A model generated the notes under the pieces. The model did not search any database, was not told where the DNA came from, and worked only from the letters and a program-made list of their open reading frames with translations. Of a DNA stretch of 64,000 nt, positions 42,897-51,706 are shown piece after piece. This DNA is from Hawksworthiomyces lignivorus (taxonomy: Eukaryota; Ascomycota; Sordariomycetes; Ophiostomatales; Ophiostomataceae), in assembly GCA_002917075.1 (NCBI GenBank), contig NTMA01000091.1:62001-126000 (forward strand), in the 5' to 3' direction. Made by a program: the position numbers and the translations under genes. Numbering within the stretch: position 1 is the stretch's first letter; every line of letters starts with the position of its first letter.

Positions 42897-44918
42897 GGAT
42901 TTAAGAGGGAGTGAGGAGGGGTGCGGAGAGGGCAGGCGAGATTAAAGGTGTGACGTTATTGTTGCTATTAATACTGCTCGCATGGACCAACAAGGGGTCG
43001 AGAACGAGGCTCGCTGTTGAAATTGTTGGTTGACTGAGCTGGAGGAAACAGGCCGAGCTATTTGCTCGGTTGAATGCACGTGCCGGAAGGGAGGAGTGGG
43101 AAAAGGAGAGGGCTGCCAGAATACGCGTAATCCAGCAATTTGTGACGGAAAGTTTCTTTTTATTTTAATCCCCAGAGTCGCTGTAGGCTTTAGGCAGTTG
43201 ATATTATTGCTCCGAGGGCAGCAGCTCAATGCGCCTGTGTCGTTATTCTGCGTTATTCCGGACCGTCTCTGCAAATGAATGGAGGAACGTTTTGAGGGCG
43301 GGAAGCAAAGCGCTTGGCGGCGGGAGTCAATCCGAAACGAGCAGACACCAGCAGATGGAGCAATAAAGAGGCACGGAGAAATAGAAGACTGTAGAGAAGA
43401 AAAAGAAGTAAACGAGATGACGAGGCGAAGGGGAAGAATACGACTCAGGTGGAGATGTGGGAGTCTAGGGGGAAACGAAGAGGAGGAGACGTTGAAATAT
43501 ATGGTAATGGTTAGTATGCAGCCGGAAATCCTGGAAAAGGAGGCGGATGGGCAAATAGGAGATGAGCAAATCAAGGATGTCGCGACTAGCTGACGAAATT
43601 TCTAAGCTTAAGGCTCATAGTTAACTAGCAGTTACGGAGTACATAGTTACTTCCTAGATAAACGAACGTTAGAATGGCAGGTGGGGCACGTGGACAAGCC
43701 GATCTCGCCGGTTCCCCCCTAATCTGGTTTTGGATTCGCCTCGGGTGGTAGCTGCGGCTCCCCCACAAGACACACACAAGGCAGCAGCAGCCCAGTGCAG
43801 CGCCTCTTGACTCCTTCCATTGATGCATGTCCGTGCCTGTGCCTGTCTTCCTCTATATATCAACTGCTGTTCTCTGGGGGAAGCAGCAACCGGCATTCTT
43901 GGTTCTGGGGTTACGCTTTCCTCTTCTACTGCCAGACGGAACGGAAGGAAAGAACGGAGCGAAGTGGGGCAAACAGTAGGCGCTACGAGGACTCTTTCTT
44001 CTGGAAGGGGAAGGTAATACGACGAAGACGTTTTGCTTTCCCGCACCGTTCTATGTCCCGCGGTCCATCATCACGCATCCAGTCACAGTCTCAATATACG
44101 GAGTACACCACATAGGGCGCATCACTCACATATTTCGTATATTTCGTGTGTGTCACCTGCTTTGCTGCCTCAAAATAGACTCATCGACGAGGCTCATCTT
44201 GCTAGGGCAGCTTCTTGGCGTTTTTCTGCTTCTCTGCTTCTCTCTTCTTTTTTTTTTTGCTACCTTGCTTTGCATCATTAGCCTGCTTTCTGTCAACTAT
44301 TTCTCTCCATCTTGCTTTATTTCCTTGCCTGGCTTCTCCAATTTATGTTATTTATCCTGGCTTGGTTCTACTGGCTCTCCTGGCTCAACTGGTTCAACTG
44401 GCTCAACTGGCCCTCTGCTTAAGCATTGTCAACTATCTACCTCCAACATCCACGGCCAGCAACCTTGCAAACAGCCCCGTCCCGTTTTGTCGATCATGGG
44501 TAGTCGTGCCAGCTAGACCGGCTGAAACCAGGTTTCTCATTGGGAAAAGAAAAACGCCGAATCGAATAATTAAGGCTTGAAAAAATAAAAACAGAGAAAC
44601 AGCATTAAGCATAAAGGAGAAACTATTAATACGGGAATAAGAAGAGAGAGCCTCCTCTTCCTCGACGGGGCTGGACTCTATTTTGCCAGACTACTTCTTC
44701 CTTTCTTCGTTGGAACTGATTTCATTTCTGCCATTGTTCCACTGTTGTTTCTTTGTCTCCCTACGTGTTGACTTTACCTCCCTCTGCTCACCCTCCAAGC
44801 TCTTTACATTTATTTCATTTCGGCGTCGAGCTGAGCTCAACATTATTGTTTTCCTTCTCCGTGGCTTCTGCTTCTACTAGTTCTCGTCATCAAAGCGCTT
44901 TGTCTTCCACGTTATACA
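42897..44918. other. 2.0-kb divergent spacer, GILT / hexokinase-like gene
   Basis: The left side is the GILT promoter. The palindromic word TACGGAGTAC occurs twice (43633-43642, 44097-44106). A 9-bp tandem repeat lies at 44364-44408. From about 44,100 the plus strand is T/C-rich up to the start at 44919. ORFs of about 100-120 codons are present but without recognised domains. Confidence 0.6.
44364..44408. repeat. 9-bp tandem repeat, five units
   Basis: Units GGTTCTACT, GGCTCTCCT, GGCTCAACT, GGTTCAACT and GGCTCAACT follow each other. In one frame they would read as Gly-Ser-Thr/Pro triplets, but the enclosing ORF (44148-44516) is otherwise Phe/Leu-rich and I do not call it a gene. Confidence 0.8.
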
Positions 44919-46901
44919 ATGGCTGCCGTCCCGGACGCCAGCCGGGGTCTTGCGGCCTTTCTCCAGCCGCTACAGGTCGACCGAGAACGCGTATACACTA
45001 TGTCCCGTGAATTTTCTAAGGTCTTTACACGCTTGGCTGCAGAGTCTGAAGACCAATTCTTGTCGACTCCAATATCGGAATCGATTTTGCTGCCACTCAG
45101 TCAGAAGAAAAAGAACCAGGGTCGGTGAGTATTGCCAGTCTTTCGACATCCTTAGAACTTTGCAGATCGGAGAATAACGAACGCCGTGCTGACTATATGT
45201 AACGTTGCGCTATTCAGATATCTAGCTATAGACATGTAAGCTCATATTTTTGTACTGAGTGCCACCTTTTCAAATCTTCTCTGGGCAAAATAACCGGAAT
45301 TGACTTTATATAGCGGTGGAACCAATCTACGGGTTGGCTTTATTGAGCTACTAGGAGACGACAAGCCTCTCGCTGTGACAACGAAGCAACCGAATGGTCA
45401 CCCAAAGCACGAAACGCAGTCAAATACAAGACAACCAGACGCAAGTTTCGTGTTACAGGCACCTTTAGCACCTCAGCCGGCACCACCCATACTAACCGGA
45501 GCTGACGAACAAGAGGACGATTCCCCATATTTACGGCGCCTCCATGAGCGAAGCTGGTCCATCCAGGACCATCTCAAGAGCGAGAATGCAGACAGCCTCT
45601 TCGCCTGGATCGGCGGCTGTATCGCATTAGTCGTGAGCGAGGGTTGTGCTAGCTTCAACTTGCCGAGGGATGTAGCGCTGCCGATGGGTGTCACTTTCAG
45701 TTTTCCCATGGAACAAGACTCTCTGGCAGAAGCCAAGCTTATGTCCATGGGGAAGGGCTTTACAATCTCATCGAGACTCGACTTGGGCTCGCATCTGATC
45801 AAAGGCTACGAAAAAGCACGAGCCCAATGCACCAACGGTAGCCTGCCGCCAATTACCATTGCAGCCATTGCAAATGACTCAGTGTCAACACTGGTATCCT
45901 TTGTATACGAGGTTCCCGCTCATGCTAATCAAAAGGCTGCCATGGGAATCATCTGCGGCACTGGTAGCAATGCCACCCTGCTACTGAAGCAGAGTAAACT
46001 GCACCCGTCGAAACGTCCCAAGCGAGTGAATCTACTGCCTGGAGAAAAGGACAAGAGGAAAGATGGCGACGATGACCAGATCAAAATTGCCGTTAATACA
46101 GAGTGGAGCATCAACGGGACAGCACCGGCCATGCGAGCTGTCAACTTCATTAGTCGCTGGGATGACGAGCTGAGCCAGTCTGTTGAATCTCCTGGCTTTC
46201 AACCGCTCGAATACATGACAGCTGGGCGGTACTTGGGCGAGCTGGGCCGCATCATGTTAATTGACTACATGACGACAGTGCTGGGACTAGACCAGAAGAC
46301 GCTCCCAAGCAAGTTCCTCCGGCGGTTCGAGCCTCACAACACGACTTTCCTCAGCCACTATCAGCCGGGAAGAGAACAATCTCTCCTGGATATGCTAGAA
46401 GCCGAGTTTCCTGTTGGAAGAGAAAATTTGAACGGATCAAGCAACGGACAATCCAACGGTCATGTGAACGGATATCGCAGCAATGGTGACGGTACGGCAA
46501 TAGCATCATCGTTCCGTTGGACAGAGGAAATATCTGAGGCTCTTTATCATATTGCCAAAGCAATAGAAACGCGCGCGGCAGCCATCATTGCTGCCGCAAT
46601 TGTGGGTCTCCTCGACTGCGCTGACGAGCTGCCGCCACCCAAAGCCGTTAATGGAAATTCATCGTCATCACCACTTGAGCTTGTTGTTGGCTACACAGGT
46701 GGCTGCATCACAAATTTCCAAGACTACCTAGCAGATTGCCAAGCGTTCCTCGATGATCTCGTTGTGCAGCATTACGGCGATACACCATCTTCCTCGCCGC
46801 CAGTGCGAGTTGTCCTGAGCCCTTGCCATGATGGTGGAATTAAAGGCGCCGGTATTTTGGTGCCTGCATCGCTGGCTAGCCAAGGGCTGCTCAAAGCGTG
46901 A
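44919..46901 (+). CDS. Hexokinase-family protein, possibly regulatory
   Basis: Exons 44919-45124, 45218-45235 and 45314-46901 encode 603 residues, longer than the ~490 of catalytic fungal hexokinases. Exon 2 is 18 nt and the join makes RYLAIDIGGTNLRVGFIELL, the phosphate-1 loop. Further hexokinase blocks are FSFPMEQDSLAEAKLMSMGK, IANDSVSTLVSFVYE (contains the catalytic Asp), GIICGTGSNATLLLK, NTEWSINGTAPAMR, EYMTAGRYLGELGRIMLI and VVGYTGGCITNFQDY (adenosine loop). Deviations from catalytic enzymes: sugar motif WTKGF is MGKGF, EWGAF is EWSIN, and a polar insertion lies near residues 430-460 (NGSSNGQSNGHVNG). Filamentous fungi are known to have non-catalytic regulatory hexokinases (the HxkC/HxkD-XprF class in Aspergillus nidulans), and this is a plausible member. 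Introns are 93 and 78 bp. Family is firm; catalytic status is open. Confidence 0.85.
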
Positions 46902-48129
46902 AAGACAATAGATGGGTATTTACGATTACAAGTGGAATTTTCAACAAGAATGAATCTTGGCGTTGATAAAAGACAGGAAACACGCAAGGCCACGACTGGA
47001 GTGAGCTTTAGGTAACCTTTTTATTTTGATTTTATTTGAACTTCTTTTGATGAGCTGCATTTTGCTTTTTGGTATTCTATTTTTGAAACAGACGGGCTAA
47101 ATTTAAGCATGAGAAAAACAACGAACAAATACAAATAGAGCATAAGCATTCCAATAGGAAAATGAAAGAAGTAATTGATGGCGTCCATATCGACGATAAA
47201 TTTCGAATACGACGTTTGCTGCCAGAAGAGCTGTCAGATGAGTGATACGGGACTGCACACATAATCTGGCTCCTATGCATTCTACAAGTGCCGTGGGTCC
47301 TCTCGATATTTGGTTGTGGGGAAAGCTAACCGAGCTCTTTACGATGGTCCCTCTTCTTTAGTTCATCTCAAGCTAAAACCAAAAACCTCCTTTTGTGTTT
47401 GAGAAGTCTTGGCAAGTAAGGCCACATTTGAATACCATATACGGAGTACAAGCGGAGCCACTCTGTGGCTTTTTAGAATTCTTTTATTTAGTTATATATT
47501 TAGTGAAAATCGCATTCTAGAAATTATAAATGAATAAGCGATTCGTCGCATTATGGGCGTTGCCAAGCTTTACTCCTTACCGTTGGCTTCCCTCGCTTCC
47601 TCACAATGACATCGTGAAACCGTGCTTGTCCCAGAGATGACATCCACACGGCCCCATTTAATAGGAGGAAATATGAAGAAAATATACTGGGAATACGTTA
47701 ATAAGGCAGGCATGAGAGGGGAAAGAATTAGGATGGGAAACTAGCTAAAAAAAAGAATAGAAGCTTCTTTATGCACATTTCTCAACCTTTGCATCGTGGG
47801 TCTCTCTAGCACGGTGAATCCTTCATATCATTTTTGAGAGACTAGTGATTTTTGCTCGAATGAACTGTAAGACGATAGGTCCTGTATAAATAAGTTATAT
47901 ATATTCTCTATTCATTTTGAACTTTTCCTCGTGCAGCATTTCCCTCTTTTCTCTCGTGTTTCCATCAATTCTGTCAGTGACAGAGATCGTCTACTTCTTA
48001 TTCCGTCGTTGATCGACTTTGGTATTTTATAGTTTTCTAGTACTTTTCTTTTTCACATCAGTTTCTTTTACTTCTTTTATCCACGCCGTATCATTCCTGT
48101 CGTTCTTTCTTCCTCTCCATACCGACACT
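46902..48129. other. 1.2-kb spacer, hexokinase-like gene / secreted protein gene
   Basis: Upstream part is 3' UTR and AT-rich DNA, with a TACGGAGTAC word at 47440-47449. The right part is the promoter of the secreted-protein gene, with TATAAATA at 47885-47892, then T/C-rich leader sequence. No ORF with coding character. Confidence 0.6.
47885..47892 (+). promoter_or_regulatory. TATA box upstream of the secreted-protein gene
   Basis: TATAAATA lies about 238 bp before the ATG at 48130, followed by a T/C-rich stretch that would form the leader. The clear TATA element fits an inducible gene; the transcript start is not known. Confidence 0.5.
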
Positions 48130-48772
48130 ATGCGCGCTTCTCTTGTTGTTCTTGCCTGGGCTGCAGGTTGCCTAGCTGGTGAGTTAGCCCTTGCCCATGT
48201 TTTCACTGCTCTGCTCTCTGTTGCCTATCTTCTAACGGTGCTGCCAAGCCCCGGCCAGGAGAGCCTCCTCCCTCTGCTTCGTCATTGGCTCGACGGAGCT
48301 ACCGGCCGAGACCCAGGACGCCGCCGACGCCCTAGCCGATACGGTCACCTGCTCGACTACGGCGACCACAATCGACGGCGTGCCCGACGTCACTTCGGGC
48401 GACGTCTCCTTTAGCCAGGTCAACTTTGCCGACGCGGCCAACAAAAAGCAGTCAACGCTGGCATTTGCGCTGTCGGCATTCGCCACGTCGGAACCGCTGG
48501 CCGCCAACAGCCTGGCTACTTTCCAGGACCAGCTGAACGTATACCTGGCTACGGAGGCGGGCATCCGGTCTGTCGGCGGCTCGCTCGCCATCAAGGTGCC
48601 CAAGTTCTTCCTCGAGTTCCAGGTGTCGCGCATCCAGACGGCGCAGGGCAACCCGCCCGCAGACGCCAGCCTGCAGGTGGACCACTTGCTGCAGAAGGTG
48701 CTGACCAACGCGGCGGGCCAGAGCCAGGATCTGCTGGACCAGGTGACGGCCTTGTCCAAGGTGCTGAGCTGA
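48130..48772 (+). CDS. Small secreted protein, unknown family
   Basis: Exons 48130-48178 and 48249-48772 give 190 residues. The N-terminus MRASLVVLAWAAGCLAAPA is a good signal peptide, followed by a dibasic RR (residues 20-21) suitable for Kex2 processing. The mature part is Ala/Thr/Ser-rich, with only two cysteines (contexts SLCF and TVTCST). It holds VPDVTSGDVSFSQVNFADAA and an amphipathic helical C-terminal half ending TALSKVLS. I do not recognise a family. The 70-bp intron (donor GTGAGT, CTAAC branch, acceptor CCAAG at 48248) is phase 1 and falls at the signal peptide end. Reading through without splicing gives an Arg/Pro-rich frame that stops early, so splicing is required. It converges on the aldolase gene (151 bp between stops). 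Confidence 0.78.
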
Positions 48773-48923
48773 AAAAAAAGAGAAGAAGAAAAAAATATCA
48801 GAGGGAGGAGACGTGGGAAATGGGGAGCGTCTATAGCGATACCATTGCATATGAGTAGCATGCCATACACAATTTTTTTTTTATTACTTTGATATATTGT
48901 CTATTAGATTTCTATGCGATGAA

Positions 48924-49985
48924 CTAATACCCATCCCGCTTCGCGTTCGCGTCCAAGGCCCCAGTGGCCGCGGCCAGCTGCTGCGTCATTGACTCGCCCA
49001 ATGCGCTAAGGTCCGTGATCACAGAGACCATGTCGAATCCCTCTGCGGCCCGCTGCCGCGCCTGCTCACCGCCCGTGCCTTGAAATTGCGTGTAAGCAAA
49101 TATTGCATGGGAATGGAATAGGGCTGAGGAAAGAAAAAGCTGCAAAAGGAGAAGAAAACCTACAGAAAATCGCGGCCTTCTTGCCGTGCGTCTTGCAGGC
49201 CTTGAGCACCTTCTGGATGGCGGCCTCGTGCTCGGCGCCGCCCCGCTCGACGCCCATCTGCAGCGCCAGGTCAAAGGGCCCGATCAGCAGCGCGTCCAGG
49301 CCGGGCACGGCGGCGATGGCCTCCACGTTCTCGACGCCCTGGCGGGACTCGATCTGGACGGCGACCAGCAGGTCCGAGTCGGCGCCGGTGTCGTAGCCGC
49401 GCTCGCCGCCGCCGGGGGCGACGCCGGGGAACGCGTGCAGGGCGTACATGGGCCCGTAGCCGCGGGAGCCGACGGGCGGGTACTTGCAGTAGCTGACAAT
49501 CTTCTCGGCGTCGGCGGCGGTGTGGCACATGGGCGTCAGCACGCCGTGGGCGCCCGAGTCGAGCGCGCGCTTGATCAGCCACTCCTCGGCCCAGGGGATG
49601 CGGATGATGGGGCTGGCGCCCTCGTTGGCGATGGCGCTGGACAGCTCGTAGTAGTCCTTGTCGGAGATGAGGCCGTGCTCGGCGTCCAGCAGGACCCACG
49701 AGAACTTGTGGTCGAGCGGAGAGACCGCGACCGACCGCAGGATGGTCCTGGCGACCGCAGCGCTCGGGAAGCTGGAGCCGGGGGAAAAACCACAGCGTGA
49801 GTACGGGGAGCAGTGCAGAGAAGAGGACACAGGAATAAGAGGAAGACAAAGGCATGAGAGCCCAAGCGGCGAGCAAAAGACAAACTCTGCGCGTTCTTGA
49901 GAGAGAGAACTCACGTCAACCAGAAGCCGTAGGCCGTCTTGGCCCCCGCCTTCAGCGTTTGTGTGAGGGCAGTTTCAAAACCCAT
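48924..49985 (-). CDS. HpcH/HpaI-family aldolase (2-keto acid class II aldolase)
   Basis: Exons (minus order) 49985-49915, 49771-49164 and 49078-48924 encode 277 residues. The family cleaves 2-keto-3-deoxy or 4-hydroxy-2-oxo acids to pyruvate and an aldehyde, using a divalent metal. The joined N-terminus MGFETALTQTLKAGAKTAYG leads into FWLTFPSAAVARTILRS. Motifs include LLDAEHG (catalytic His), IIRIPW (Arg), VLTPMCHTAADAEKIV, VQIES (metal Glu), GPFDLALQMG (metal Asp) and AIFCTGGEQARQRAAEGFDM, which is formed only across the exon 2/3 junction. Introns are 143 and 85 bp. The gene is divergent from a flavin-reductase-like gene with 563 bp between starts. The true substrate cannot be read from sequence. 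Confidence 0.92.
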
Positions 49986-50224
49986 CGTGTCCAGCCCGGC
50001 AAGGAAGAGATGTACGAGGAGAAGGGAGAGGTGAAGGGTATGTACAGAAAAAAGAGGCTGAGAAAAGGAAAGACAAATCTACACGGCGCAATTTACACAG
50101 GACCAAAATCTACGTCGCAACATACTGCCATCTTGCACGATGGACCCTAATACATATATACTCTCCGCAAAGTGCGGGCAGCTGTTGAAGTGTGGAGAGC
50201 AGCGATCTCGGGGATTCGCGATAT

Positions 50225-50233
50225 CGGTAACCG
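50225..50233. promoter_or_regulatory. CGG-N3-CCG site
   Basis: CGGTAACCG, an inverted CGG pair with a 3-bp spacer, the arrangement bound by many dimeric Zn2Cys6 regulators. It lies midway in the divergent promoter. Confidence 0.45.
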
Positions 50234-50268
50234 AATAGTCAATCGAAAGGACGCGGATGCTTTATTGG

Positions 50269-50291
50269 CCCACTTGGGATTCCCAAGTGGG
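50269..50291. promoter_or_regulatory. 23-bp palindrome, 11-bp arms
   Basis: CCCACTTGGGA and its exact inverse TCCCAAGTGGG are separated by a single T at 50280. Each arm includes an E-box-like half (CACTTG/CAAGTG). An arm this long with a 1-nt spacer is not expected by chance in this window. It probably binds a dimeric regulator shared by both genes. Confidence 0.6.
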
Positions 50292-50548
50292 AGCTTTTCC
50301 GTCGGATCCTAAAGTCCTAACGCCAAAAATGTCTTGGAAAGCTGCATAACCGATCGGGTCGGAATCTTGGCATTTAAGGGACAAAAGCTCATGATGTCTT
50401 CTGGCGTCGTTCTCCGGAAAAGCACCGTGGCAAAACAACCAGCTACAAGAACCTTTAGCTCATTTCCCCGTCAGATAGAGAGAATAAAGAGAGCTATTTG
50501 CCCCTGCGCAATTTTCTCTGGAAGCGATACTTGAATTTTTGCAAAAGG

Positions 50549-51340
50549 ATGGCCCCTAAGCGCAAGACGCGATCTAGTGTGGGGAAAAACAAGAAGACTA
50601 AGAAGATTGTGGTGGAGGAGGAAGAGGAAGAGGAAGGTCTGGGCGACGAAGAGCAGTCAGCAGCATCACAGGATGGCTCGGAGTACGCAGACGACGACGA
50701 CATCGGCGATTGCAGTGCTGGCAGCTCACCTGGCCACCCCTTCACGGCCCTGCGCCTCTCGCAGGTCTGCCGCCTTATCGAGCCGGGCCCCATCCTGCTC
50801 GTATCGACCGGCTCCGTCGCCGACCAATCGCACAACCTCATGACCATGGGCTTCCACATGATGGTGCAGCACAGCGGCCCGACGCTCATCGGTGCCTGCA
50901 TCGGACGCTGGGACGCCTCGTTTGCTGCGCTGCGGGCCCAGCGCCAGTGCGTCCTGGCCGTGCCGAGCGCCGAGATGGCGGAGGCGGTCGTGGACATTGG
51001 CAACTGCTCCAAGGACGACGAGGACGACGGCCAAGGGCAGAACAAGTGGACCCGCTTCGGCCTCGAGCCGCTGCCCGCCCAGGCCGTCAAGCCGCCGCTG
51101 GTCGGCGGCCCGCACATCATGGCCAACATCGAGTGCGTCGTCCACGACCGAGCCATGGTCGGCCGCTACTCCATGTGGATCCTCAAGGCGGTGCGCTGCT
51201 GGTGGGACGAGGACAAGGTGCAGAACACCGGCCGCATGCTGCACCACCGGGGCAACGGGATCTTTTCAGTGTCGAAGATGGGCGATGCGCTGGTAGATCT
51301 CCATGAGCGTATGACAAAATGGCCAGAGCTGGCGGAATAG
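50549..51340 (+). CDS. Flavin-reductase-like (FMN-binding split barrel) protein with basic/acidic N-terminus
   Basis: ORF of 263 residues from the ATG at 50549; in-frame upstream TTG codons were not used. The body from about residue 65 is a DIM6/NTAB-type flavin reductase fold: LIEPGPILLVSTGSVADQSH, NLMTMGFHMMVQHSGPTLIG, ECVVHDRAMVGRYSMWILKA and a His-rich MLHHRG near the end. Members reduce FMN with NAD(P)H or bind FMN in two-component monooxygenases. The first ~30 residues are unusual: MAPKRKTRSS and KNKKTKK look like a nuclear localisation signal, followed by an EEEEEEE run. It is intronless and divergent from the aldolase. The named bacterial HpaC and HpaI belong to one pathway, but here the link rests on position alone. 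Confidence 0.85.
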   Translation: MAPKRKTRSSVGKNKKTKKIVVEEEEEEEGLGDEEQSAASQDGSEYADDDDIGDCSAGSSPGHPFTALRLSQVCRLIEPGPILLVSTGSVADQSHNLMTMGFHMMVQHSGPTLIGACIGRWDASFAALRAQRQCVLAVPSAEMAEAVVDIGNCSKDDEDDGQGQNKWTRFGLEPLPAQAVKPPLVGGPHIMANIECVVHDRAMVGRYSMWILKAVRCWWDEDKVQNTGRMLHHRGNGIFSVSKMGDALVDLHERMTKWPELAE

Positions 51341-51706
51341 ATTTCCGCTTCATAGAGAAGCGTCTTGGGGGCGTGAACTCTCCGTGTAAGATAGATGGAT
51401 GGGACTACTCCGTACAGTACAGAATAAAATTGGCACAGTATATGGCGGTAGAGCGCTGGTTTCCCTGTCTCTTTAATAGCGGGGCGGGCTTTCTTATCGC
51501 GATAAGAAAGACGCCAAAAAAAATTACTGGCAGAAAAAAAAAATTAATTGGAAAATAGTAAAATGAAGCATCCCAAACTGCGCTTAGAAACTGAAGCAAG
51601 GTTCTACAAGCCATTTCAGCTACAAGCAGCTTAAGCGGAAAGGACTGCTTCATTGTATGGCAAGTGTCTCTTGATTGTTTAGCCACCGGTTTACATTCCG
51701 GACAAC
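51341..51706. other. 366-bp spacer, flavin-reductase-like / UTP21
   Basis: AT-rich 3' UTR and promoter DNA with an A-run near 51,534-51,543 and a TACTCCGTAC word at 51406-51415. No coding sequence supported. Confidence 0.6.

Larger units (their letters stand above)
49986..50548. promoter_or_regulatory. Shared divergent promoter, aldolase / flavin-reductase-like
   Basis: 563 bp between two divergent starts. TATATA at about 50154-50159 lies 170 bp upstream of the aldolase start. The 23-bp palindrome at 50269-50291 and a CGG-N3-CCG site at 50225-50233 sit near the centre. A CCGCA-N3-TGCGG inverted repeat is at 50165-50177, and one CCAAT box reads on the minus strand at 50264-50268. Confidence 0.6.

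Noticed and set aside
44148..44516. Collagen-like Gly-Ser-Thr peptide
   Set aside because: Arises from a 9-bp tandem repeat in T/C-rich leader DNA; the remaining ORF is Phe/Leu-rich noise.
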